28,860 bases of DNA from Actinobacteria bacterium 13_1_40CM_66_12 (lineage in GTDB: Bacteria; Chloroflexota; Dormibacteria; Dormibacterales; Dormibacteraceae). The position numbers were made by a program, and so were the translations under genes. The stretch covers positions 1 to 28,860 of the forward strand of contig MNEW01000076.1 in NCBI GenBank assembly GCA_001917895.1. The letters run 5' to 3'. A model generated the notes under the pieces. It saw only the letters and a program-made list of their open reading frames with translations, was not told the DNA's origin and did no database searches. Each line of letters opens with the position of its first letter. Within the stretch, counting starts at the first letter, position 1. Below are positions 6,833 to 13,294 of this stretch, one piece after another.

Positions 6833-7320
6833 CTGGTCGCGCCTGTCAGCCGCGGAAGCGGAGGAGGCGCAGGCGAGGAATCGCTCGCGGAAACGTAACG
6901 CCATCCCAGCCCCTCAGCATCGTGCAGCTTGGTTTCGGTGAATCCGTTCGGCGCGCTGGCCCACTTGCCGTTCGTCTCGACGAAGAGCGCCCAGTAGGGT
7001 TGGCTCTGTGGGAAGCATTGGCTGTACTGCTGGGGCTCGTGATCGACCTGGCAGACAGCTTTGCCAGAGCTCAGCTGGTGGGCCCCATATTGAATACCTG
7101 ACTGATCCATGAGCGCCTGGCCGTCGATGTCTGAGCCGTCGAATCCTACGCAGCGTTGAAATGAAGCGCCGTTGAGATGCTGAACGACGACGTAAGCGTG
7201 GTGTGCGGCACCGCTATTGGCGCAGGAGCTGAATTGGCCCGCGGATGAGCTCGCCCGAGGCGAGCTGCAAGCGGCAGCGACCACAGCCAGCGTCATGCCG
7301 GCGACGAGATGAATGCGCAC
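6829..7320 (-). CDS. lipoprotein with transcobalamin C-terminal-like (DUF4430-type) domain
   Basis: The 163-residue product starts VRIHLVAGMTLAVVAAACSS, a short lipoprotein signal with lipobox AAAC at residues 15-18. The mature part has a Cys pair early (FSSCANSG and FQRCVGFDGSDIDGQALMD) and two more (AVCQVDHEP and QCFPQSQPYWALFVE). It ends in the pattern GKWASAPNGFTETKLHDAEG followed by LGWRYV. The order of a GxxALD-like helix, a Cys-flanked strand, an aromatic YWALF strand and a terminal GWRY strand resembles DUF4430/transcobalamin C-terminal-like domains of bacteria. I chose GTG 7318-7320; a TTG at 7327-7329 would add three residues, and neither has a clear ribosome site. It is convergent with cobC, overlapping it by four bases. 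Corrinoid binding is inferred from fold resemblance and position. Confidence 0.6.
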   Translation of the reverse strand: MRIHLVAGMTLAVVAAACSSPRASSSAGQFSSCANSGAAHHAYVVVQHLNGASFQRCVGFDGSDIDGQALMDQSGIQYGAHQLSSGKAVCQVDHEPQQYSQCFPQSQPYWALFVETNGKWASAPNGFTETKLHDAEGLGWRYVSASDSSPAPPPLPRLTGATS

Positions 7321-7378
7321 GTCCCCCAAATGGATAAGACGGTCGGCGGGGGCGAAAGCTTGCGCGCGGCGAAGCCTG

Positions 7379-8056
7379 CTAGCGCGGGTTGAACATTCTC
7401 AGTGCGATGTGATCGTCGTGCCGGGTGGCGGGCATCGCGAAGTCGAAACGGTCGAGCGCCAGCGCGAGCTCGATGTCTGTCGGCGGAAAGCCCGGCCACT
7501 TTCCGGCCATCACCTTGCGATAGCGCTCGCTTTCACGCAGTGGCTTCAGCAGCGGCTCGAGATCGATGCTGGTCCCACGGATGGTCGCCTCGATGAACTT
7601 CGCGCACGCGTGGTCTTCGGGAAAGTCAGCCGAAGCGACCAGCGTGACCGTGCTCGGGCGTCTTAACAGGCAGGCTTGCGCCGTCGCGGTCGCGACGACC
7701 AGACTCCCGGCGAAGGTGCCTTCCTCAGTCCGGACAGCTGCGATGACAGGCGTGCCCGCGGTCGAGCGCTGTATCAGTGTCGTGCCGTGCATGTGCGCGG
7801 CCGCCACCTGCGTCGGCGAGTTGCTGACGTCGATCCCGGGGATCGGAAGGGCGTTCTCCTCGGCGCAGATGAGCGCATCGGGAATGTCCCGCGCAAGCCG
7901 GCGCGCCTCCGCGACCGTCGAGACGAGGAGGCATTCACGAGCTCCGCCCGCCAGGGCATAAGCGCTGACGGTGAACGAACGCAGGACGTCGATGACGACC
8001 ACCACGCCCCTGGCATCGCGAGCGCCCTCGAGGCCTGTGGCATGGACGATTTCCAC
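7379..8056 (-). CDS. ComB-like 2-phosphosulfolactate phosphatase family protein
   Basis: The 225-residue protein matches the ComB fold. Near the N-terminus are GVVVVIDVLRSFTVSAYALA and GGARECLLVSTVAEA. The middle has a CAEENALPIPGIDVSNSPTQ block (family form GE..G..I.GFD.GNSP), then RSTAGTPVIAAV (family TTNGT). The later half has a GSLVVATATAQACLLR helix. In methanogens ComB removes phosphate from 2-phosphosulfolactate in coenzyme M synthesis. In bacteria without coenzyme M the true substrate is generally unknown, and no other sulfolactate gene is seen here. The start is the GTG at 8054-8056, since the family begins just before the first beta strand; no ribosome site is seen. It diverges from the cupin gene with 30 bases between starts. 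Confidence 0.8.
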   Translation of the reverse strand: MEIVHATGLEGARDARGVVVVIDVLRSFTVSAYALAGGARECLLVSTVAEARRLARDIPDALICAEENALPIPGIDVSNSPTQVAAAHMHGTTLIQRSTAGTPVIAAVRTEEGTFAGSLVVATATAQACLLRRPSTVTLVASADFPEDHACAKFIEATIRGTSIDLEPLLKPLRESERYRKVMAGKWPGFPPTDIELALALDRFDFAMPATRHDDHIALRMFNPR

Positions 8057-8086
8057 GCGTCGATGTTGAGGCTTCGCGGGGGCGGC

Positions 8087-8434
8087 ATGATATCGCGAGT
8101 GTCATCGCCGGGCCCGGGCGAAGGTCATCGAGCTTTTGGTTTTGAGCAGATCGCGGACTGCGGATCGATGCGCGTGGTCGGACTGCGTTTGGAACCGGGC
8201 CAAACCGTGCCCGAGCATCGCAACGCGATCCCCGTCGCTCTGATCGTCACCGAAGGCCGCCTTCATTTCCACGACGGATTGAAGGAGGGCGACGTGGGAA
8301 CCGGCGAGATGCTTCTGATCAACCCGGGGGAGCGGCACACGTATCGAGCGGATGTCGAGACTTCGGCCTATCTGGTGTTCGCCGGGCTCCCTGGAGTCCG
8401 GGGCCGTCCGTGGAGCCTGCGCCGGAAGCGCTGA
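8087..8434 (+). CDS. small single-domain cupin protein
   Basis: The 115-residue product has a cupin beta-barrel core: SMRVVGLRLEPGQTVPEHRN, IPVALIVTEGRLHFHDG, and GTGEMLLINPGERHTYRA. Metal-ligand positions are partly kept: a histidine in PEHRN and another in GERHTY. The remaining canonical ligands are less clear. Such small cupins may be sensors, isomerases or dioxygenase-like proteins, and the substrate cannot be deduced. I chose ATG 8087; an in-frame ATG at 8063 would add eight residues (MLRLRGGG). The C-terminus is basic (RGRPWSLRRKR). It diverges from the ComB-like gene, so the two may share a promoter region, and it converges with the downstream histidine phosphatase. Confidence 0.72.
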   Translation: MISRVSSPGPGEGHRAFGFEQIADCGSMRVVGLRLEPGQTVPEHRNAIPVALIVTEGRLHFHDGLKEGDVGTGEMLLINPGERHTYRADVETSAYLVFAGLPGVRGRPWSLRRKR

Positions 8435-8444
8435 CGTCGCGGCG

Positions 8445-9011
8445 CTAGGGCGCGTTCCACATGGCGAGCAAACGGCGGTTGTCTGGGTCCTCCTGAAGGC
8501 GGCTCAACGTGGCGACATCGAGCTGCAGGCCGGCGGCAACGGTGACGTCGAGTCCGAGCCAGGCCACCGCGACGGCACGCAGGATGTGCCCGTGGCCGAA
8601 TGCAAGGACGCGGCCGCCGGCAGCTTCGCAAAGGCCGATGAACTCGAGGGCTCGCGCATAGACCTGAGCTGGGGTCTCTCCGCCGGGGCACCCGTCTTTG
8701 AATACCTCCCAGCCAGGTTGCTTTTCGTGAATCTCTTTGGTGGTGATCCCTTCGTAGTGGCCGTAATCGAATTCGCGAAGCAGTGGCGTCAATCGAGGGT
8801 GGGGGAAGCCGGCGATCTCGGCGGTGCGCAAGGCGCGCTGGAGCGGGCTCGAGAAGACGGCGTCGAAGCTCAACCCACCCAACCGCGCGCCCAGGGCCCG
8901 AGCCTCCGCTTCGCCCTTGGCGGTGAGGGGGATGTCGGTGACGCCCGTGTGCTGGCCGGAGAGGCTCCATTCGGTCTCGCCGTGCCTGGCGAGATAGATG
9001 TCGAGCGTCAG
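8445..9011 (-). CDS. histidine phosphatase family protein (PGM-like)
   Basis: The product has IYLARHGETEWSLSGQHTG with the phosphohistidine motif RHGE near residue 8. DIPLTAKGEAEARALGARL, then FSSPLQRALRTAEIAG, then LREFDYGHYEGITTKEIHE follow. The second histidine lies in VLAFGHGHILRAVAVAWL. This is the cofactor-independent phosphoglycerate-mutase-like phosphatase pattern; the substrate is unknown. The domain begins at once after a CTG at 9009-9011 that overlaps the stop of the upstream gene (CTGA), like the 4-bp overlaps elsewhere in the window. The only in-frame ATG is 33 codons further upstream (9110) and would add an arginine-rich leader overlapping the zinc-ribbon gene. I therefore infer a CTG start, giving 188 residues, but the start is uncertain. 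This is the second histidine phosphatase in the window and is not linked to the cob run. Confidence 0.82.
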   Translation of the reverse strand: MTLDIYLARHGETEWSLSGQHTGVTDIPLTAKGEAEARALGARLGGLSFDAVFSSPLQRALRTAEIAGFPHPRLTPLLREFDYGHYEGITTKEIHEKQPGWEVFKDGCPGGETPAQVYARALEFIGLCEAAGGRVLAFGHGHILRAVAVAWLGLDVTVAAGLQLDVATLSRLQEDPDNRRLLAMWNAP

Positions 9012-9592
9012 GCGGGCTTGCCCATCATCTCGGGCCGGCCCGAACGCAGCGAGCGGCTCGCGCTCTCGATGACAGCGCCGGCGCGAACGCGCTGGCCGGG
9101 ACGGATGCACACAAGCCCGACGGCGGCGTGACCGCCCGTCGACTTAAGGGCTTCATTGACCGCGGAAAGGACGCGATTGGCGGCGTGCGCCGTGCCGGCG
9201 ACGTCGGTGTCGGGCAGGATGGCCAGCAGTTGTGGGGGTGTGCGGCCCAGGACTCCAGGTGTGTCCACGTCCCGCACCGTGCCCGCCAGCGCGGCGGCCA
9301 TGGTCTTGAGAGCCTCGTCGGCGGTGCCGACCCCGTTGGCTTCGATCAGGAGGACGCCGAGGTTGCGCTGGTAGCGGTGCGCGCGCGCGAGCTCGTCCTC
9401 GAGCACGGGTCGCACGAACCGATCGTTGAAGAGCCCGGTCGTGCGGTCGACGATGTGGAGTGGCTCGGCCTGTGGGTCGTCAGCCCTGACTCCACACGAG
9501 GGACAGAAGATCGCGCCCGGGGGTAGAGGTGAGCCGCAAGCTTGGCAGGTCAGTGCGTCCGGCCGGCGCCGCAGGAAGTCGCCAATCGGCAT
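9008..9592 (-). CDS. zinc-ribbon protein with degenerate GGDEF-like domain
   Basis: The ATG at 9590-9592 gives 194 residues (MPIGDFLRRRPD). A zinc ribbon lies at residues about 16-35 with two pairs CQAC and CPSC. After a linker, residues about 48-190 read like a diguanylate-cyclase fold: DRTTGLFNDRFVRPVLEDEL (typical D.LTGL.NRR start), then RAHRYQRNLGVLLIEANGV, and at the active-site position LGRTPPQLLAILPDTDVAGT where GG(D/E)EF would be expected. The GGDEF signature is therefore absent and cyclase activity is unlikely. It may bind c-di-GMP or another ligand, or act as a protein scaffold. A GTG-initiated extension to 9739 exists but is low-complexity. The downstream histidine phosphatase overlaps its stop by four bases. 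Confidence 0.7.
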   Translation of the reverse strand: MPIGDFLRRRPDALTCQACGSPLPPGAIFCPSCGVRADDPQAEPLHIVDRTTGLFNDRFVRPVLEDELARAHRYQRNLGVLLIEANGVGTADEALKTMAAALAGTVRDVDTPGVLGRTPPQLLAILPDTDVAGTAHAANRVLSAVNEALKSTGGHAAVGLVCIRPGQRVRAGAVIESASRSLRSGRPEMMGKPA

Positions 9593-9772
9593 TCGGTAAA
9601 GCCTATCAGCCGGAGTACGGGCGGCTGGGGAGGGGCGTTTAGCGTCGTGAATCGAGGCCTTAACAACCAGGGTTGTGCGGACGTGTCGAACTGAATAGAG
9701 TCGTGGCGATCGGTGAGTCGGGCTGGGGGAGGGGCCCAACGGGAGAGGGAGGGCCCGCGAGAGATGTGTGTG
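9593..9772. other. 180-bp intergenic region with dyad and G-rich tract
   Basis: No convincing gene is present. It holds a perfect 6-bp dyad ACAACC (9663-9668) and GGTTGT (9671-9676), within a 17-base element repeated at 22655-22671 with one mismatch. It also holds a G-run tract at 9725-9753 (five runs of at least three G, loops 1, 6, 3, 1), just past the hxlR-type stop. This region must contain the promoter of the zinc-ribbon gene, but no clear -35/-10 pair was found. Confidence 0.5.
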
Positions 9773-10111
9773 TCAGCCGACGGCGGCCGCGGCGGTCGCG
9801 AGCCAGCTTTCGGCCCAGTCCGCAACAGCGGCCAGCACCGGCTGCAGCGCGCGGCCCCGCGAGGTGAGTCGGTAGCTCACTCGCACCGGCGGCCCCGGAT
9901 CCACGAGCCGCTCGACGATGCCCTCTGTCTCCAGCTCGCGCAGCCTCTCGGTGAGCACTCGATCACTGATTCCGGGTATGCCCGCGAGCAGCTGATTGAA
10001 CCGCGCTGGCCCAGGGAGCAGGGCTTTTACGACGGCCCCGGTCCAGCGCTTCCCTATCAGCTCGATGGCGCGTTGAAAGGGCGCGCTGTAGTCGAGACCC
10101 CCACCGACCAT
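9773..10111 (-). CDS. HxlR-family winged-helix transcriptional regulator
   Basis: The 112-residue protein is a typical HxlR regulator. It shows YSAPFQRAIELIGKRWTGAV (residues about 8-27), ALLPGPARFNQLLAGIPGIS (recognition region), then DRVLTERLRELETEGIVERL, and the wing VSYRLTSRGRALQPVL. HxlR proteins bind DNA as dimers and often control a divergent oxidoreductase, which matches the short-chain dehydrogenase gene on the other side of a 177-bp gap. The conserved N-terminal cysteine of thiol-sensing members (HypR, YodB type, in the C-P-x motif before the first helix) is replaced by Ala (SAPF), so redox sensing through that residue is unlikely. The ATG at 10111 gives a normal length. No ribosome site is visible; a near-leaderless transcript is plausible. 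Confidence 0.88.
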   Translation of the reverse strand: MVGGGLDYSAPFQRAIELIGKRWTGAVVKALLPGPARFNQLLAGIPGISDRVLTERLRELETEGIVERLVDPGPPVRVSYRLTSRGRALQPVLAAVADWAESWLATAAAAVG

Positions 10112-10119
10112 GGGGAGAG

Positions 10120-10148
10120 ATTCTATGCGCTATCGCTCGCCACGGAAA
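10120..10148 (-). promoter_or_regulatory. candidate sigma-70 promoter of the HxlR gene
   Basis: On the minus strand TAGAAT (10120-10125) matches the -10 consensus at five of six positions. TTTCCG lies 17 bases upstream (10143-10148) as a weak -35. The -10 is only eight bases from the ATG, so transcription would begin at or next to the start codon. Imperfect dyads in the same gap (GGAAAC with GTTTTCC, and AATTT with AAATT, about 10141-10182) may be operators. Confidence 0.4.
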
Positions 10149-10223
10149 CCATCCGTTTTCCCAATTTCGAGAAAAAAATTCTGTGAGAGTTGCCCGACCA
10201 TCGGGGCTCGGACCGGCCGAGAC

Positions 10224-10233
10224 CCCTCGAGGG
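10224..10233. promoter_or_regulatory. palindrome CCCTCGAGGG in the HxlR/SDR gap
   Basis: A perfect 10-bp palindrome lies 55 bases before the dehydrogenase GTG. A second dyad, CTCGG and CCGAG with a 5-base spacer, lies just upstream at about 10207-10221. They could be binding sites for the divergent HxlR regulator. This rests only on symmetry and position. Confidence 0.3.
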
Positions 10234-10288
10234 ATAGACTCGCACGAGGCAATGAACGCCGGCTCTCGACCGCAAGGAGCACTCGTCT

Positions 10289-11068
10289 GTGGAAATAGCT
10301 GATCGAGTCGTCGTCGTCACCGGCGGAGCCCGAGGCATCGGCCGCGCCCTCGCGCGGAAATTCGCCAAAGACGGTGCAGAGGCGGTGATCGTGGCCGACG
10401 TCGACGGAGACGGCGCATGGACTGTCGCGCGCGAGATCGGCGGCATGGCCATCAAGTGCGATGTCTCCCGTGAGGACGACATCATCGACCTGGTCGGCAA
10501 GGTGAAAACCGCGCAGGGCCGCATCGACATCTTTTGCTCCAATGCGGGCATCGGCGTCGGCGGAGGGCCCGAGGCTGCCACCTCTGAGTGGCAGCGCATC
10601 TGGGACGTCAATGTGATGTCGCATGTGTTCGTCGCGCGCCACGTCCTGCCTGGCATGCTCGCCCGCAAGGAGGGCTATCTGCTGGGCACGGTGTCCGCGG
10701 CAGGCCTTCTCAATCACGTCTTCGCCGCTCCTTATGGTGTGACGAAGGCCGCGGCGCTCTCGTTCTTCGAATGGCTTGCGATCGCCCACGGCGAGGATGG
10801 CATCAGGGTGTCTTGCCTGTGCCCGCAGGGTGTGAAGACCGACATGCTTGCCGCCGAACGGCGCCTCGGTCACAACTTCTTGACCGAAGGCGCTCTGGAA
10901 CCCGAGCAAGTGGCCGATGTCGTCGTCGAAGGCATCAGAAGCGAGAAGTTCCTCATCCTTCCTCATCCGGAGGTGGCCGAGTACTTCAACCGGAAGGCCC
11001 AGGACTACGACCGCTGGCTGCGAGGCATGAGAAGGCTTCGCGTCAACCTCCTCGCCACCTCTAACTAG
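10289..11068 (+). CDS. short-chain dehydrogenase/reductase (SDR)
   Basis: A classical SDR of 259 residues. It has the cofactor motif TGGARGIG (residues about 11-18), an acidic end of the second strand (VADVDGDG, favouring NAD(H) over NADP(H)), NAG at SNAGIGVGG (about 84), and the catalytic Ser in GTVSAAG with YGVTK (Tyr and Lys, about 152-156). The C-terminal extension past the core (EYFNRKAQDYDRWLRGMRRL) resembles SDRs acting on long or bulky substrates, but the substrate is unknown. The GTG at 10289 is preceded by AAGGAG nine bases away, a convincing start. It is divergent from the HxlR-type regulator, which probably controls it. A small membrane protein gene begins two bases after its stop. 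Confidence 0.93.
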   Translation: MEIADRVVVVTGGARGIGRALARKFAKDGAEAVIVADVDGDGAWTVAREIGGMAIKCDVSREDDIIDLVGKVKTAQGRIDIFCSNAGIGVGGGPEAATSEWQRIWDVNVMSHVFVARHVLPGMLARKEGYLLGTVSAAGLLNHVFAAPYGVTKAAALSFFEWLAIAHGEDGIRVSCLCPQGVKTDMLAAERRLGHNFLTEGALEPEQVADVVVEGIRSEKFLILPHPEVAEYFNRKAQDYDRWLRGMRRLRVNLLATSN

Positions 11069-11070
11069 AA

Positions 11071-11514
11071 GTGCGCTGGGCAGCCCTCGGCACGGGCGCG
11101 ATTCTCATCGTGATCGCCTTTCTGGCGGGCAGCCGGGTGGCCGACACGCGCGAAGGCCTGGTCTACGAGGTGGTCACGCTGCTCGCCGGGCTGGCGGGGG
11201 TCAGCCTCTTGTTGTACGGCCTGGTGGCACCAATGAGCCAAAGTGGACGCGCCACGCCAACGCCTCGAGCCGCCGTTCCAGCGGGCGACAGGGTCCACAA
11301 CGCGGGCGAGCTGCTGGTGGGAGCTGCCGGGCTGTTGGTGTCGGCGGTCTTGTTGGGCGGGATCGCGGCGAGCGCGGGACCGCTGTGGGCGCTGCTGGGT
11401 GGAGTGTTGCTTCTGCCGATGATTGCCGGCTGCGTCTATCTGTGCGTGTCATTCGCTCGCGCTGAGCGCCGGGATTGGAGGATCGACCTTCAGAAGCTGA
11501 GACGCGGCGGTTAG
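11071..11514 (+). CDS. small integral membrane protein, unknown function
   Basis: The 147-residue product starts at GTG 11071, two bases after the SDR stop. It has about four hydrophobic helices: residues about 4-20 (ALGTGAILIVIAFLAG), 32-53 (EVVTLLAGLAGVSLLLYGLV), 80-103 (ELLVGAAGLLVSAVLLGGIAA) and 105-127 (GPLWALLGGVLLLPMIAGCVY). A polar linker lies in the middle and a basic C-terminal tail (RAERRDWRIDLQKLRRGG) is probably cytosolic. I do not recognise a family. Tight spacing suggests co-transcription with the SDR. The stop overlaps the convergent pspC-like gene by four bases. Confidence 0.6.
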   Translation: MRWAALGTGAILIVIAFLAGSRVADTREGLVYEVVTLLAGLAGVSLLLYGLVAPMSQSGRATPTPRAAVPAGDRVHNAGELLVGAAGLLVSAVLLGGIAASAGPLWALLGGVLLLPMIAGCVYLCVSFARAERRDWRIDLQKLRRGG

Positions 11515-11984
11515 GGCCGCTTCTCGAGATTCCGAACCAGGACCACGATCCCGAGCGTGATGAGGGCAGCCGGCCAGACGACCGACCAGTTGATGATGCC
11601 GATGTTGCCGCCGAGTATTGCCAGGCCGATGACGACCAGGATGAGACCGAAAAGCAGACTCTGGTTTTGAAAGGTGCCTGATGGCTGGGGCGCCGCCGGC
11701 GACTTGTCTGCTGTCGGGTGCTGGATCTCCCCCCAGATTCGCCTCAGGTCGGCACTCATCGCGTCGAAGCCGCTCTGCTGGCCACCACCCTCCAACCGCT
11801 CCGGCATGACCAGCCAGAGGACGATATATAGGAAGACCCCGATGCCCTGGACCAAGACCAGGACGAGGAACGCGACGCGGACCCACAAGGCGTCCACATG
11901 AAACCCTTCGGCAAGGCCGGCGCAAACTCCGCCCAGGATCCGGTCGCTGCTGCGGTAGAACCTCTGGTCGTTCACGTGCTGCAT
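11511..11984 (-). CDS. PspC-domain membrane protein with LiaF-like C-terminal helices
   Basis: The 157-residue product begins MQHVNDQRFYRSSDRILGGV, followed by CAGLAEGFHVDALWVRVAFL, the diagnostic PspC domain, with its membrane helix at about residues 34-60. A polar linker (about 62-105) is followed by two further helices (LLFGLILVVIGLAILGG and VVWPAALITLGIVVLVRNL) of the LiaF/DUF5668 type. Such proteins are membrane sensors or effectors of envelope-stress responses. The ATG at 11984 is preceded by AAAGGG at a normal distance; a TTG at 12005 would add seven residues. It follows folC with 38 bases between, and it may be the last gene of the folate run or have its own promoter. Confidence 0.85.
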   Translation of the reverse strand: MQHVNDQRFYRSSDRILGGVCAGLAEGFHVDALWVRVAFLVLVLVQGIGVFLYIVLWLVMPERLEGGGQQSGFDAMSADLRRIWGEIQHPTADKSPAAPQPSGTFQNQSLLFGLILVVIGLAILGGNIGIINWSVVWPAALITLGIVVLVRNLEKRP

Positions 11985-12022
11985 GTTCGGCCCTTTCACC
12001 TGCAATTCACAACCGCGCTCGG

Positions 12023-13288
12023 TCAGGCCAGGGCGGCCAAGATCTCACCGACCAGGTATAACGAGCCGCACACGAGCACATTGCCGTCGGGGCCCGCCAG
12101 TTCCCTGGCTCGGTCGAGGGCCTCGCGCGGATGCGGGAAGGCTTCGGCATCGCCACCGAACGTCGCCGCCAGCTCCTGAGCCGGTACCGCGTGGCCGCTT
12201 GCGCTTGTCGGCTCGGTGAACACGGCGCGGTCAGGGCTCAGGGTGCGCAGCGCCGCCAGAAGCTCGACGGGATCGCGCTCGCTCAACATTGCGAACACCG
12301 TGACCAGGCGCTCCGAGCCGATCAGCCGTCGCAACGACACGCCCGACTTGGTCATGGCGGCCGGATTGTGCCCGCCATCGAGCACCACACGTGGATGCGT
12401 CGCGATGACCTGGAGCCGGCCCGGCCACACAGTCGATGCAAGCCCCCTGTGCATGGCGTCGTCGGTCGCGTCGTCCAGCGCATGCGCCGCAGCCACCGCC
12501 AGGCCGGCGTTCGCCGGTTGGTAGTCGCCAACCAACGGCAACATGAGCCCGCTGTGCCTGAAACCGGGGCCGGTCACAGAGACGATGTGGCCGTCCCAGC
12601 CCCTGGACGTTGATTCGACGCGGATCTCCCGGCCGAGTCGCCATATGCCGGCGTGCGCATTGCGGGCGTGCTCCTCGACGATCGCGAGCGCGGAACCTTC
12701 GCAACCGGTGAGCACCCGATTGCCTGACTTGATGATCGCGGCCTTTTCGTGCGCGATCTGTTCGATGGTGCTGCCCAGGTACTTCTGGTGGTCGAGGTCG
12801 ACGTTGGTGATGACGGCGACGCCGAGATCGAGGGCGTTGGTCGCATCGAGCCGGCCGCCGAGCCCGACTTCGCAAACGAGCCTGTCAACGCGTGGCGCGA
12901 GGTATGCGAGCGCCATCACCGTGAGCATCTCGAACTCGGTCGCTTGGCCCATCTCGTCGGCGATGCCTTCCAGCGCCGGCTTGAGGTCCATCAGCGTCTG
13001 GACGAAATCGTCCTCGCTGATGGGCGTCCCGTCGACCTGGATGCGCTCCGTGTAGGAGATCAAATGCGGTTTTGGCATGAAGCCGACCCTGTGACCTGAG
13101 GCCTGGAGGATGGAGGCGAGGCAGGCCGCGGTCGAACCCTTGCCGTTTGTACCCGCGATCAGCGCGCCCTTGAGTCCGCGGTCGGGCCCGCCGATGCGAT
13201 CCAGGATCGCACGCGTGCGCTCGGTGCCGAGCTTCATCCCGAACCGGCCGAGACGGGAGACGTACGCGAGAGCCTCGGAGTAGGTCAT
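12023..13288 (-). CDS. folC: bifunctional dihydrofolate / folylpolyglutamate synthase FolC
   Basis: The enzyme adds glutamate to dihydropteroate and to reduced folates, using ATP. The 421-residue product matches the Mur-ligase-like family. The P-loop GTNGKGSTAACLASIL is near residues 46-61. FMPKPHLISYTERIQVDG and EFEMLTVMALAYL follow, then VCEVGLGGRLDATNAL, TNVDLDHQKYLG with EKAAIIK, and the C-terminal domain motif VVLDGGHNPAAM. The region GSERLVTVFAMLSERDPVELL and the SGHAVPAQELAATFGGD tail fit the second domain. Length is normal. The ATG lies six bases past the folD stop, so the two are co-transcribed, consistent with both acting in folate metabolism. Confidence 0.95.
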   Translation of the reverse strand: MTYSEALAYVSRLGRFGMKLGTERTRAILDRIGGPDRGLKGALIAGTNGKGSTAACLASILQASGHRVGFMPKPHLISYTERIQVDGTPISEDDFVQTLMDLKPALEGIADEMGQATEFEMLTVMALAYLAPRVDRLVCEVGLGGRLDATNALDLGVAVITNVDLDHQKYLGSTIEQIAHEKAAIIKSGNRVLTGCEGSALAIVEEHARNAHAGIWRLGREIRVESTSRGWDGHIVSVTGPGFRHSGLMLPLVGDYQPANAGLAVAAAHALDDATDDAMHRGLASTVWPGRLQVIATHPRVVLDGGHNPAAMTKSGVSLRRLIGSERLVTVFAMLSERDPVELLAALRTLSPDRAVFTEPTSASGHAVPAQELAATFGGDAEAFPHPREALDRARELAGPDGNVLVCGSLYLVGEILAALA

Positions 13289-13294
13289 CGAAAA

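Noticed and set aside
9593..9739. Extension of the zinc-ribbon gene to a start at 9739
   Set aside because: The added 49 residues are low-complexity and unlike any domain; the ATG at 9592 starts just before the zinc ribbon.
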